Positions 51,485-60,865 of a DNA stretch of 64,000 nucleotides are shown one piece after another. Source of the stretch: Achromobacter spanius (GTDB lineage Bacteria > Pseudomonadota > Gammaproteobacteria > Burkholderiales > Burkholderiaceae_B); assembly GCF_003994415.1 (NCBI RefSeq), contig NZ_CP034689.1, positions 5,890,001-5,954,000 on the forward strand, in the 5' to 3' direction. How positions within the stretch are numbered: the first letter of the stretch is position 1; every line of letters starts with the position of its first letter. A model generated the notes under the pieces. It did no database searches, was not told where the DNA came from, and saw only the letters and a list, made by a program, of their open reading frames with translations. The position numbers were made by a program, and so were the translations under genes.

Positions 51485-52714
51485 TCAGCAGGCGTTCTTG
51501 TGCAACAAGCCGCGATTCATGATCAGCTTGATGGAGTCGGGCTGGGTCAACAGCGAGATATCGTCCAGCGGGTTGCCGTCGACGAGCAGCAGGTCGGCAT
51601 GCGCGCCCACGCACACTTCGCCTAGCAGACCTTGCTGGTTCAGGATTTCGGCGCCGATCAAGGTCGCCTGCTGAATCACCTTGGCGTTACCCAGCACGCG
51701 GGCGCGCAGGGTCAGTTCATCGGCTTGCATGTAGTGGGTTTCGCCCAGCAGGTCGCTGCCGTAACCCATCTTCACGCCGACGTCGTCCAGGATCTCAAGC
51801 GCCGTCAGGCCTTGCGTGCGCACCGTGGCAATCTTTTTCACCGAGTCCAGCGGCAAACCATAGCGTTCGCCGTCGTTGGCCAGCCCTTCGTAGGTGATCA
51901 GCGTGGGCACCATGTAGGCGCCGTGTTCTTTCATCACCTCGGCGGCCTCGCGGTCGACCAGGTTGCCGTGTTCGATGGTGCGTACGCCGCAGCGCACGGC
52001 GCGCATGATCGCGCGCGGCGTGTAGGCATGCGCCATCACATAGGTGTTTGCGTTGCTGGCCTCTTCCACAATGGCCCGCAGCTCGGCTTCGGAAAAGCCC
52101 AGGTTCTGGATCGGATCATTGGGCGATGCCACGCCGCCCGACGCCATCACCTTGATCTGCGTCGCGCCCTTCAGGATTTCTTCGCGCACCGCCAAACGGC
52201 AGTTGTCCACGCCATCCACCACGCGGCCGATGTTGCCGATCTTGACCGAGCACGGGCAGGGGTCCAGTTCGTCGTTACGCTGGCGGAAGTCGCCATGGCC
52301 GCCCGTCTGCGACAGGGCCTTGCCCGCGCAGAAGAGGCGCGGGCCGTCGATCACACCGTCCAGCACGGCTTGCGCCAAGGCCCAATCGGCCCCGCCGGCA
52401 TCGCGCACGCTGGTGAAGCCTCGGTCCAGCATGCCCTGCATGATGGGCAGTGCGCGCAGCAGCGCCAGGGCATTGGGCAAGGCCGCCACGCGGCCCAGGT
52501 TGAAGGACGACGCCACCACGTGGACGTGGCAGTCGATCATGCCCGGCATCAGCGTCATGCCCTGGGCGTCCACCACCTCGGCGTCGGGCGCCGACAGTTC
52601 GTCAGCGCTGATGCGGGTGATCATTCCGTCTTCGATCAGCACATTGGCCGCGTCTTCCAGGGCCAACGATCGGGTATTCAAGACCTTGCAATTCTTAACA
52701 ACAACCGGCTTCAT
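51485..52714 (-). CDS. Metal-dependent amidohydrolase (imidazolonepropionase-like)
   Basis: The 409-residue protein has all metal-site motifs of the amidohydrolase superfamily. His-x-His is in MPGMIDCHVHVVASS, the Lys in TQIKVMASGGVASP, the two His in AHAYTPRAI and RTIEHGNLVD, and Asp in MGYGSDLLGE. It belongs to the group often annotated as Xaa-Pro dipeptidase or imidazolonepropionase-like. The likely reaction is hydrolysis of an amide or peptide-like bond in a small molecule. It is first of a three-gene operon and divergent from a LysR gene. Confidence 0.9.
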   Translation of the reverse strand: MKPVVVKNCKVLNTRSLALEDAANVLIEDGMITRISADELSAPDAEVVDAQGMTLMPGMIDCHVHVVASSFNLGRVAALPNALALLRALPIMQGMLDRGFTSVRDAGGADWALAQAVLDGVIDGPRLFCAGKALSQTGGHGDFRQRNDELDPCPCSVKIGNIGRVVDGVDNCRLAVREEILKGATQIKVMASGGVASPNDPIQNLGFSEAELRAIVEEASNANTYVMAHAYTPRAIMRAVRCGVRTIEHGNLVDREAAEVMKEHGAYMVPTLITYEGLANDGERYGLPLDSVKKIATVRTQGLTALEILDDVGVKMGYGSDLLGETHYMQADELTLRARVLGNAKVIQQATLIGAEILNQQGLLGEVCVGAHADLLLVDGNPLDDISLLTQPDSIKLIMNRGLLHKNAC

Positions 52715-52894
52715 AAATAAATCACGCTATCTGTTCAACATGCAGGAAATTCAGCATGGCGAACTCTACCGGTACAATCCAAACGTCCGATACCGGGTCT
52801 CCCCTTAGGCGTTCGACACAAATTCGAACAGCCTTATGAGCTTTACTCATACCCCCCGTTTTATTCTCCGCCGCCCCGCATTCCGCTACCCGCC
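52715..52894. promoter_or_regulatory. Divergent amidohydrolase/LysR control region
   Basis: The 180-bp gap contains GTTCG (52811-52815) and CGAAC (52825-52829) as an inverted pair with nine bases between, inside TTCGACACAAATTCGAA. It matches the T-N11-A symmetry usual for LysR binding. Function is inferred. Confidence 0.55.
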
Positions 52895-53875
52895 ATGAGA
52901 CGCCGCTGCCCCACCCTTTCTGAATTGAATGCGTTTACCGCAGCGGCGCGCCACTTGTCGTTTTCCAAGGCGGGCAAGGAATTGTTCGTAACGCAAAGCG
53001 CCATCAGCCGGCACATCGCCACGCTGGAAAGCTATCTGGGACACGCGCTGTTCATCCGCGCCACCAACGGGCTGCAACTGACCCGCATGGGCGCCACCTA
53101 TCTCAGCCTGATCCGGCCCGCGCTGCACACGCTGGAAAGCGCCACGTCGCAAGTCATGGCCACGCAGCAGTCCGCCAAATCGCTGAACGTATCGGCCGCG
53201 CCCACCTTCGCCGCGCAGTGGCTGTTTCCCCGCTTGAAGACCTTTCGCGAGTTCAATCCCGATATCTCGATCAACTTCGTGCGTTATAGCGTGGCGGATT
53301 ACAAAAGCACCGAACTGGATTTCGATGCCTCCATTCAATATGGCTACGGAGATTGGCACGATGGCGACGCCAAGTATCTGACCGGGCGTGAAACCCGTTT
53401 GGTGTGTTCCCGCGAGTATCTGGAACAGCACCCCATCGCCAGCCTGGAAGACATCAAACAGTGCACCCTGCTACAGCACATTGAAATTCCGCTGTCTTGG
53501 GAATATTGGTTTTCCACCTATCTCGGCGATTATGACCGCGCGCGATTCGGCCCCGGGTTCAATCTGTTTTCGATGATTATCCAGGCCGCATCGTCGGGCT
53601 TTGGCGTGGCCTTGATGCCGCATTGCCTGATCGAAAAGGAATTGGCCACGGGGCAGTTGGTGGACGTGTTCGACCGCACGTTTGAAAGCCCGCTGGGTTA
53701 CTACCTGTGCGCGCCGAACTGGCGCAGCAATATGGAAAGCTATGACCGCCTGAGCCAATGGCTGTCGCACGAGTGTTTGCATGCGGCGGCGTTGGAAGGC
53801 ATGCCGGCACAAGCGGCTAAGCCCGCTTTGGATTGCCCTTATTGCGGGGCGGACACGGTCGGCTCGCCTGACTAG
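52895..53875 (+). CDS. LysR-family regulator (GcvA-like)
   Basis: The 326-residue protein has the LysR winged helix (LSELNAFTAAARHLSFSKAG, KELFVTQSAISRHIATLES) and a GcvA-like effector domain (FPRLKTFREFNPDISINF, DFDASIQYGYGDW). It has an unusual C-terminal extension ending LDCPYCGADTVGSPD with a CPYCG pair that could bind metal. It is divergent from the amidohydrolase operon and probably controls it. The ATG at 52895 has no strong ribosome-binding site. Confidence 0.9.
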   Translation: MRRRCPTLSELNAFTAAARHLSFSKAGKELFVTQSAISRHIATLESYLGHALFIRATNGLQLTRMGATYLSLIRPALHTLESATSQVMATQQSAKSLNVSAAPTFAAQWLFPRLKTFREFNPDISINFVRYSVADYKSTELDFDASIQYGYGDWHDGDAKYLTGRETRLVCSREYLEQHPIASLEDIKQCTLLQHIEIPLSWEYWFSTYLGDYDRARFGPGFNLFSMIIQAASSGFGVALMPHCLIEKELATGQLVDVFDRTFESPLGYYLCAPNWRSNMESYDRLSQWLSHECLHAAALEGMPAQAAKPALDCPYCGADTVGSPD

Positions 53876-53884
53876 TTCACTCGC

Positions 53885-55015
53885 TCAGTTCACACGATTT
53901 GGCAAAACCGCGCGCATCCACCGGCTTAATCGCGGGCGAATGCGCTGGTTATGCAGCAGCACCGCACCCAGCACACCGATGAACGCGCCAATCACCGTAT
54001 CCACAAAGCGCGCCTCGATCACTTCCGCCGGATAGCCCTGCCCCAGATGCGGCGCTTCCGCCAGGAAGATGGTCAACGGGGTGATCAGCGCCACGGCGCT
54101 GGCATAGTGCCGAACCACCAGGGTCTCAATCCCAAACGACAGCGCCATCATGACGGCGGCCAGCGTCCACACGTTCAGCGGCAAACTCAACAATGCCCAC
54201 GCCACGCACAAGCCCAGCGCCGTACCCAGTATCCGGTGCAGTTGCCGGTTCCACGCCGCCCAAAGGCTTGCCCCCTGGATAATCGCCAGGCAACTGACCG
54301 GCACCCAATACGGACGCGGCAGTTGCAGCAATTCGGCCACTAATAAAGAGATACCGACGAACAGGCCGATGATGACCGAGTCATACACCACAAAATCGAA
54401 CGTGGGTTTGGGCAAGGGTGTATCGGGCGGCGGCGGCGCCACGCGCGTCATGTGCAGGCTATACGCAAACGCCACCAGGCAGGCCACCAGGCAACCCAAC
54501 GCCACCATGCCTACCCGCATGGGCACATCCTCGATGCTGCCGGGCGTGTACGCGGCAATGGCGGTTGCCATGATGAAGAACAAGCTGCCCGGCGGCCCCA
54601 GCCGATAGCAGCGGCACACCATGTTCACCAGCATCGCGATCAGGGTCAGCGCCGCGATCGTGGCCGTGGGCCAAAACTGCGTCAGCGCGCCGACCGCATA
54701 GCAGGCCACCATACCAAAGGACGCGGCCAGCAGCATCATCATCCGTTGCTGCAAGGACGCGTTGGGCAGGCTAAGAAACACCATGCCGCCCAGGCTGGAC
54801 ATCAGGCCATAATCCATGCGGCCAAAATACGCGCCCACCATCAAGGGCAGGCCGGAAGACAGGGCTGCCGCCAGCGGCATCTCCCAGCGCCGGTCACTGG
54901 CATTGACGCGGATCAGTTCACGCCAGGTGCCCTGCACCTGCTGCTTGACGAAGCCGCGGCCCGATCGGCGCCGGTCGCCGCCATCCGTATTTTCCGCCTG
55001 CTCTTTCTTGTTCAT
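53885..55015 (-). CDS. FUSC-family membrane protein (aromatic-acid exporter/YccS-like)
   Basis: The 376-residue protein has about ten membrane segments in two bundles with the FUSC-family pattern LSSGLPLMVGAYFGRMDYGL near the start. Later, PRPYWVPVSCLAIIQGASLW followed by LGTALGLCVAWALL repeats the half. Related proteins include AaeB, FusC and YccS. I chose the ATG at 55015 after GAGGGGCG; the frame extends to 55129. It overlaps no gene and is convergent with the LysR gene. Substrate unknown. Confidence 0.87.
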   Translation of the reverse strand: MNKKEQAENTDGGDRRRSGRGFVKQQVQGTWRELIRVNASDRRWEMPLAAALSSGLPLMVGAYFGRMDYGLMSSLGGMVFLSLPNASLQQRMMMLLAASFGMVACYAVGALTQFWPTATIAALTLIAMLVNMVCRCYRLGPPGSLFFIMATAIAAYTPGSIEDVPMRVGMVALGCLVACLVAFAYSLHMTRVAPPPPDTPLPKPTFDFVVYDSVIIGLFVGISLLVAELLQLPRPYWVPVSCLAIIQGASLWAAWNRQLHRILGTALGLCVAWALLSLPLNVWTLAAVMMALSFGIETLVVRHYASAVALITPLTIFLAEAPHLGQGYPAEVIEARFVDTVIGAFIGVLGAVLLHNQRIRPRLSRWMRAVLPNRVN

Positions 55016-55180
55016 CCATCGCCCCTCTATCGGCCTGGCAGCGATTATCTCTCCAAAATTCCGCCCAGTGGATTTAACGGGAATTCCCTGATATTCCCGC
55101 CCAGGCGCCGTGGCTACCATTCCGCGCACCTTGGCTTACCGGCCGACAGAATACCTATGCGCCCATCGCGCGGAGACACC

Positions 55181-56197
55181 ATGAAAGCACTCAAACACGT
55201 TGCGGCAGGCACCGCCTTATTTCTTTCGTCCTGGGCCGCTACGGCCGGCGTAACGTTCGACAGCGTCAAGAGCAAGGGCTTCGTCCAGTGCGGCGTCTCG
55301 ACCGGCGTGGCCGGCTTTTCAGTCAACGACAGCAAGGGCGGCTGGGTCGGCCTGGACGTGGATCTGTGCCGCGCGCTGGCCATCACCATGTTCGGCGACC
55401 CCGCCAAGGCCAAGATCATGGCCGTCAGCGCCGTGCAGCGCTTCACCGCCTTACAGTCGGGTGAAGTCGACGTGCTGCCGCGCAACACCACGCTATCGCT
55501 CACCCGCGACACCACGCTGGGCTTGATCGGCGTGGGCGTCAACTTCTACGACAGCCAGGGCATCATGGTGAACAAGTCCCTGAACGTGAAAAGCGCCAAG
55601 GAGCTGGACGGCGCCACCGTGTGCGTGCAGCCGGGAACGACGTCGGAACTGAACCTGGCCGACTGGTTCCGCTCGCAGAACATCGTCTTCAAGCCGGTGG
55701 TGGTGGAACGCCTGGACGAGATCATCCGCGCGTTTGCGGTTGGACGCTGCGATGCCTTCACCGGCGACAAATCGCAACTGGCCGCCGCGCGCAGCAATCT
55801 GGACAACCCCGGCCAGTACGACATCCTGCCCGAGAATTTCTCGAAGGAACCGCTGGGCCCCATGGTGCGCCAGGGCGACGAGCAATGGTTCAACGTGGTG
55901 CGCTGGACCCTGTTCGCCATGCTGGAAGCCGAGGAATACGGCATCACGTCCAAGAACGTGGACGACATGCTGAAAAGCACCAACCCCAACGTGCAGCGCC
56001 TGCTGGGTGTGACGCCCGGCATGGGCAAGAACCTGGGCGTGGACGACAAATGGGCCTACAACATCATCAAGCACATCGGCAACTACGGCGAGAGCTTTGA
56101 GAAGAACCTGGGCCCCAGCAGCCCGCTGAAACTGTCGCGCGGCCTGAATGCGTCGTACCGCGATGGCGGCTTGATGTATGGGTGGCCGGTGCGCTGA
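55181..56197 (+). CDS. Periplasmic amino-acid-type ABC binding protein (AapJ-like)
   Basis: The 338-residue protein has a signal peptide (MKALKHVAAGTALFLSSWAA, cleavage near TAG). The SBP_bac_3 fold shows LKSKGFVQCGVSTG-like opening, GWVGLDVDLCRALAITMFGD, LQSGEVDVLPRNTTLSLTRD and GRCDAFTGDKSQLAAA. It resembles general L-amino-acid binding proteins (AapJ/YhdW). No permease or ATPase gene follows, so it acts with a distant transporter. The ATG follows CGGAGA. Bound ligand is inferred. Confidence 0.9.
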   Translation: MKALKHVAAGTALFLSSWAATAGVTFDSVKSKGFVQCGVSTGVAGFSVNDSKGGWVGLDVDLCRALAITMFGDPAKAKIMAVSAVQRFTALQSGEVDVLPRNTTLSLTRDTTLGLIGVGVNFYDSQGIMVNKSLNVKSAKELDGATVCVQPGTTSELNLADWFRSQNIVFKPVVVERLDEIIRAFAVGRCDAFTGDKSQLAAARSNLDNPGQYDILPENFSKEPLGPMVRQGDEQWFNVVRWTLFAMLEAEEYGITSKNVDDMLKSTNPNVQRLLGVTPGMGKNLGVDDKWAYNIIKHIGNYGESFEKNLGPSSPLKLSRGLNASYRDGGLMYGWPVR

Positions 56198-56265
56198 TTG
56201 GCTTGCGCTGGCTCCGGATTCAACCCCACGCTTGATTCCGGGCTAGCTCCCCTTTTTTCGGCCCG

Positions 56266-56304
56266 AACGGCCGGCGGGCACTTCATGCGCCGGCCGGCCG
56301 TTTT
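56266..56304 (+). terminator. Probable terminator after the binding-protein gene
   Basis: AACGGCCGGCG (56266-56276) can pair with the CGCCGGCC...CCGTT region ending at 56302, followed by TTTTC. The right arm has an extra GGCC unit, so pairing is imperfect. Confidence 0.6.
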
Positions 56305-56383
56305 CATTGGCCGGGTCGGTTGAGGGAATCGGTACACTGGCGGCTGCCCCTGCGACATTCCTGCTCGCGCCTTTTCCGCCTAG

Positions 56384-58519
56384 ATGACCACAAACTCCCC
56401 TGCCCCCCAGTTCTTTCCCGCCGGCTTCGTTCCCACCGAAGAACAGACCCGGATCCAGACCTCGCGGAGCCGGACCAGCCTAGTCATCGCCAACGCGGGC
56501 GCCGCCAAGACCACCACACTGGCCCTGCGCATCGGCGAAGCGCTGACGCGCGGCCTGCCGCCCGAAGACATCCTGGCGCTGACCTTCACCGACGAAGCCC
56601 GCCAGGTGCTGCAAACGCGCTTGGTGGACGTGGGCATCGCCTACAACACCGCGCGGCGCCTCAACGTGCTGACCGTTGAAGAATACGCGCAGCGGGTATT
56701 GGCCAAGGTTGAAGACGGCAAGCCCGAGAGCCTGCCGTCCACGCGCGAACAACAAAGCTACGCGCTGTTTGCGCTGGAAAACGTGGCGGCGAATAACCCG
56801 CAATACGCCGACCTGCTGGACATCCGCACCCACAACACCGCCGTCAGTCAGTTCCTGGACAACCTGCTGAAGCTCAAGGCCACGATGCGGATCGCGCCGG
56901 ATGACGGGGCCGATGCGCTGTTCATTGCAGAAAGCGCGGGCGTGACCATTACCGATTATCTTTGGGCCGTGGAATACGAAAAACAGCGCGTGGATGTGTT
57001 CGGCTACGTCGACGCCCGAGGCTTTTTCGACGCCACCTATGACTTGGCGCGCCTGCTGCGATCCGCGTCCGACCCACGCGAGGTGCTGGCCCCCTACAAG
57101 CTGGTTCTCGTCGACGAATTGCACGACATCAACGAAGCGTCGTTCTGCATTATCGAAGCGCTGTTGAACGTGGACGTCACTTACTTCGTGGGCGTGGGCG
57201 ACAAAGACCAGGTGATCTATTCCCACCTGGGCGCCGACGAATCCTTCCTGCAAACCCGCATCCGCGCAAGCTTCCCCGATTGCGCGAACTTCCGGCTGAC
57301 GATGACCTATCGCCATGGCCCGCACCTGGCCTACGCGATGGAAGCCTTCAAAAATAAACCGGTAGATTCCAACCTGCCGCTGCGCACCGAGATTCACGAA
57401 GCCACCTACGCCGAGACACCGGGCGACTGCGGCGCACAGGTCGTCAAGGCCATCCTGCAATGGAAGCAGGCCCGCAAGCCGCTGGACCAATGCTGCGTAT
57501 TGCTGCGCGACGCGCATCAATCCATCGAAATCGAAAACGCCCTGATGAACGCCGGCGTGCAATACCGCACGCTGACCATGAAAAGCTACCTGCTGCGCGA
57601 AGAGATCCTGTTCCTGCGCGGCATGCTGGCGATTGCGCTTGACGACTTCCATCATGTCGCGGCCCCCGCCACGCGCGAAGCCATCGTGGGCGCCCTGACC
57701 ACCTTCGCCGAAGTGCCGCTGACGCCCAAGGAACTGCAAGAGGCGCAGACGACGCTGGCGAAAGAACCCTCTGCGCTAAAGCACTTTTTTACCGGCCAGA
57801 TCCAACGCGTCGGCAGCCCCGCCGCCCGCGCCCGCATCTCGGACGCCGTCGAGCACCTGCGCGCCTTGTCCACCGACAGCCCCGCCTACCTGGCGCTAGA
57901 GGCCGTGCGCGACCAGATGGACATGGAAAAGCTGGCCAAGCGCCTGTACGTGCATCCCTACGAGGCGTCCGTCGTCACCCGCTCGGTCAATGGCTTCATC
58001 GCATCAGCAAAGACATCGGGCAAGACCCTGCGTGAGTTTTCAGAATGGATCGGCGCGGCCGAAGCGTTTGTCGGCGCGCGGCCCGGTAAGAACACGGTGC
58101 AGATGGACTGCATCGTGAACGTCAAGGGCAAGGAATTCGAACACGTCATCCTGCCATTCATGGACGCCGACGCGTTTCCCGATCCGCTGCGCAAAGCGGG
58201 GGAAGAAGAGAATTTGTTCTATGTGGCGGCAACACGGACAAAGTCGCGCCTGACCTTGGTGTCAACAGAAGACGCCGCGCGGCGCAGTGCGTTCATCGCG
58301 CGGATGCTGTTGGCGGCGACGCAGAAGCGCGCGGATACGGCGCTACGCCGGAACATGGCCGCGCCGGTCAAGGCGGTGGGGCATCGCGACTTGAAGGTAG
58401 CGTATGCGAACCGGGATGTGGTGAAGGCGCTTGGGGCGCAATGGGACAAGACCCGCAAGGTTTGGTATGTGCCTAGCGGCGTGGATCTGGAGGCGTTTCG
58501 GGAGTGGTTGGCGGAATGA
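56384..58519 (+). CDS. UvrD/Rep-like superfamily 1 helicase with a DUF5710-like C-terminal domain
   Basis: The 711-residue protein has the SF1 helicase motifs. The Q-motif is FVPTEEQTRIQTS, Walker A is NAGAAKTTTL (residues 37-46, with Ala41 where Gly is usual before Lys42), and motif II is LVLVDELHDINEA. Motif III is in GVGDKDQVIYSHLGAD, motif IV-V in VNVKGKEFEHVILPF and motif VI in NLFYVAATRTKSRLTLV. The last 45 residues (DLKVAYANRDVVKALGAQWD, KTRKVWYVPSGVDLEAF) form a DUF5710-like module, otherwise seen with DNA primases. DNA unwinding is expected from the family; the partner is unknown. Confidence 0.88.
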   Translation: MTTNSPAPQFFPAGFVPTEEQTRIQTSRSRTSLVIANAGAAKTTTLALRIGEALTRGLPPEDILALTFTDEARQVLQTRLVDVGIAYNTARRLNVLTVEEYAQRVLAKVEDGKPESLPSTREQQSYALFALENVAANNPQYADLLDIRTHNTAVSQFLDNLLKLKATMRIAPDDGADALFIAESAGVTITDYLWAVEYEKQRVDVFGYVDARGFFDATYDLARLLRSASDPREVLAPYKLVLVDELHDINEASFCIIEALLNVDVTYFVGVGDKDQVIYSHLGADESFLQTRIRASFPDCANFRLTMTYRHGPHLAYAMEAFKNKPVDSNLPLRTEIHEATYAETPGDCGAQVVKAILQWKQARKPLDQCCVLLRDAHQSIEIENALMNAGVQYRTLTMKSYLLREEILFLRGMLAIALDDFHHVAAPATREAIVGALTTFAEVPLTPKELQEAQTTLAKEPSALKHFFTGQIQRVGSPAARARISDAVEHLRALSTDSPAYLALEAVRDQMDMEKLAKRLYVHPYEASVVTRSVNGFIASAKTSGKTLREFSEWIGAAEAFVGARPGKNTVQMDCIVNVKGKEFEHVILPFMDADAFPDPLRKAGEEENLFYVAATRTKSRLTLVSTEDAARRSAFIARMLLAATQKRADTALRRNMAAPVKAVGHRDLKVAYANRDVVKALGAQWDKTRKVWYVPSGVDLEAFREWLAE

Positions 58520-58706
58520 AGGAGCGGCGAAGGGATGAGCGACAGATCAACGAAGCGACGGCGCGGAGTTTTGACCTAGAGGCGACGTAACGGAACGTTA
58601 ATGCCCGCAACATGGCCGACTTGAAAGCCAGTTTATGATGGCACCGTAGTGAGCACGCCCAAATGCGTTACTCTCCCCTCCCCAATCTATTCCGCAAGGA
58701 GCCCTC

Positions 58707-58988
58707 ATGGCACAAGCCTCCGCCCGTCACATCCTCGTTTCCACCGAAGCCAAGTGCAACGAACTCAAGACCGCCATTGAAAACGGCGCTGACTTTGCTC
58801 AAGTCGCCAAGGAAAACTCCAGCTGCCCGTCGAGCCGTGACGGCGGCAACCTGGGGACCTTTGGCCCGGGCCAGATGGTCAAGGAATTCGATACCGTCGT
58901 GTTCAGCGCGCCGGTTGGTGAAGTTCAAGGCCCGGTGAAGACCCAGTTCGGTTATCACCTGGTTGAAGTGACCAGCCGCCAGGACTAA
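58707..58988 (+). CDS. ppiC: Parvulin-type peptidyl-prolyl isomerase (PpiC)
   Basis: The 93-residue protein is a single-domain parvulin. Family motifs are ASARHILVSTEAKCNELK, FAQVAKENSSCPSSRDGGNL, GTFGPGQMVKEFD and GPVKTQFGYHLVEVTSRQD. The length is the same as E. coli PpiC (93). It isomerises prolyl bonds in the cytoplasm. An AAGGAG site precedes the ATG, and a strong terminator follows at 59011. Confidence 0.96.
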   Translation: MAQASARHILVSTEAKCNELKTAIENGADFAQVAKENSSCPSSRDGGNLGTFGPGQMVKEFDTVVFSAPVGEVQGPVKTQFGYHLVEVTSRQD

Positions 58989-59010
58989 GTCCCGCCGCTG
59001 CATGCAAAGA

Positions 59011-59046
59011 GGCCGCCGCCAGGGGAAACCCGGCGGCGGCCTTTTT
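59011..59046 (+). terminator. Terminator of ppiC
   Basis: GGCCGCCGCC (59011-59020) pairs with GGCGGCGGCC (59032-59041), followed by five T residues. Confidence 0.92.
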
Positions 59047-59081
59047 GCGTCTGATGCGTGAGTTCAGGTGCCCCGCGCCGA

Positions 59082-59888
59082 TCAATCTTTGCCTGTCATC
59101 ACCCGGTGAGCCAGCGCGTCGGCGTCCAGGCCGGCGATATCGCGTTCGATCACCTTGACGCCACCTTTCAGGATGGCGACCCGATCGGCCAGCGCGACCA
59201 CGTCGGCCATGTTGTGGCTGATCAGGATCACCGTGCGTCCTTCTTCACGCAGCTTGCGCACCAGGTTCAGGACCAAAGCGGTTTCCTTGACGCCCAAGGC
59301 GGCGGTGGGTTCGTCCATGATGACCACGCGGGCGTCCCAGCGCAACGCGCGGGCGATGGCGACGGCCTGCCGTTGGCCGCCCGACATGCGTTCGACGGGT
59401 CGATCCATGTCGTCGATGGGCACCGACAAACGTTGTAGATAGCCGCGCGCCTGTTCGGCCATGCGGCGCTTGTCCAGCACGCGCAGCGGCCCCACGCGCC
59501 GAACTAATTCGGCGCCCATGAAGACGTTTTCCCAGATGGACAGGCGGGGCGCCAGCGCCAGGTCCTGGTAGATGGTGGCAATGCCCTGCACCAGCGCGTC
59601 GTGCGGCGAGCGGAAGACGACAGCGCGGCCGTTCAGGCTGAGTTCGCCACCCGTGGGTTCCTGTGCGCCCGAGATGATGCGGATCAGCGTGGATTTGCCC
59701 GCGCCGTTGTCGCCGCAGATGGCCATGACCTTGCCTTCGGGCACATCCAGGTCCACGCCTTTCAGCGCCTCGACGGCTCCGTATGACTTGCGGATCTGGC
59801 GTAGCGACAATGCGGCGGTCATGGGGGGCATGCTGGCTGGGGTCATCGGGGTCATGCTGGCTGGGATTACACGCTGGCCCGCATTCAC
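59082..59888 (-). CDS. Sugar ABC transporter ATP-binding protein (single-domain)
   Basis: The 268-residue protein is an ABC ATPase of the monosaccharide type. Walker A is GDNGAGKST, the Q-loop IYQDLALAPRLSIWEN, the signature MSGGQRQAVAIARAL and Walker B VVIMDEPTAALG, followed by the H-loop ILISHNM. It has one ATPase domain, not the two fused domains of RbsA, so it must dimerise. The GTG at 59888 overlaps the stop of the binding-protein gene. The N-terminal 25 residues carry repeated Met-Thr-Pro and the true start may be slightly later. Confidence 0.9.
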   Translation of the reverse strand: MNAGQRVIPASMTPMTPASMPPMTAALSLRQIRKSYGAVEALKGVDLDVPEGKVMAICGDNGAGKSTLIRIISGAQEPTGGELSLNGRAVVFRSPHDALVQGIATIYQDLALAPRLSIWENVFMGAELVRRVGPLRVLDKRRMAEQARGYLQRLSVPIDDMDRPVERMSGGQRQAVAIARALRWDARVVIMDEPTAALGVKETALVLNLVRKLREEGRTVILISHNMADVVALADRVAILKGGVKVIERDIAGLDADALAHRVMTGKD

Positions 59889-60847
59889 TTCGCGGCGGGT
59901 TGCAGGAACTTCTGCACGTTGGACGCATCGACCAGCACGGAATCCATGAACAGGTACGGGCCCGAGGCCACCTTCTCTTTGGGTTCCTTCTTGACGACGA
60001 TGCGGTCGATGGACTCGATGGCGCTGGTGCCCAGTTGCTCGAACGGAATCATCATCGTGGCAGTGATCAGGCTGTTGGGATCAGCAATGCGACGATAGGT
60101 TTCGGGGCCACCGTCCACCGACACCAAGGTGATGTCGCCCTTCTTCATGCCTTGCGATTGCAACAGGTCGTCGATGACATAGGCTTGCCCGTCAAACGAT
60201 GCCCATACGCCCTTGAACTGGCCTTGGTGGCGCAGGAACAGGGCTTGCATGCCGTTGCGCACGTCGTCGCGCCAGCTTTGGGTGCGGGCCATGCTGAACT
60301 TGGCCAGGTCTTTGACGGCGGTGTTCTCGGTCAGCACCGCGTCCAGCATCTTGCCGCGGATGCGCGTGCCCGAGTTGCCGTCAAAGCGGGCCGACAGGAT
60401 GTTGCCCTGATAGCCCATCTTGCCCAGCAGGTACAAGACCGACTGCGCGCCCGTGGCGTATTCGTTGACTTCCACGTCGAACAGCATGTGCGGGCTGGCG
60501 CCGGACATTACGCCCACCACCGGAATGCCCTTCTCTTTGGCGGCCTGCAACTGGGCATCGGTTTCCACCGGCTTGCCCATCGCGATGACGATGGCGTCCA
60601 CCTTCTTGTTGACCAGCGTGTCCAGTTGCTCGGCCAGCTTGGGCAGTGAGCCTTCGGCGTTCAGCTGCGTAACGGTCCAGCCTTTGGCGCGCGCGGCCTG
60701 CGCGGCGGCGTTGGCCACGCGGGCGTGCGTTTCGGACGACATCTGAAAGGCGACGATGCCGACATCAAAGGCATGGGCGGCGCTTGCGGCCAGCGCCTGT
60801 ACGGCGAAGGCGCTAGCCAGCAAGGTGCGCTTGATCAATTGCTTCAT
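59885..60847 (-). CDS. Sugar ABC transporter substrate-binding protein (RbsB-like)
   Basis: The 320-residue protein has a signal peptide (MKQLIKRTLLASAFAVQAL, cleavage near AHA-FDVG) and the periplasmic-binding fold of type I. Recognisable parts are VNKKVDAIVIAMGKPVETDA, VVGVMSGASPHMLFDVEVNE and GQAYVIDDLLQSQGMKKGDI. It feeds the permease at 60866 and ATPase at 59082 and should bind a monosaccharide or polyol. The ligand is unknown. Confidence 0.9.
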   Translation of the reverse strand: MKQLIKRTLLASAFAVQALAASAAHAFDVGIVAFQMSSETHARVANAAAQAARAKGWTVTQLNAEGSLPKLAEQLDTLVNKKVDAIVIAMGKPVETDAQLQAAKEKGIPVVGVMSGASPHMLFDVEVNEYATGAQSVLYLLGKMGYQGNILSARFDGNSGTRIRGKMLDAVLTENTAVKDLAKFSMARTQSWRDDVRNGMQALFLRHQGQFKGVWASFDGQAYVIDDLLQSQGMKKGDITLVSVDGGPETYRRIADPNSLITATMMIPFEQLGTSAIESIDRIVVKKEPKEKVASGPYLFMDSVLVDASNVQKFLQPAAK

Positions 60848-60865
60848 GGTGGTTTCCCCTTTGGA

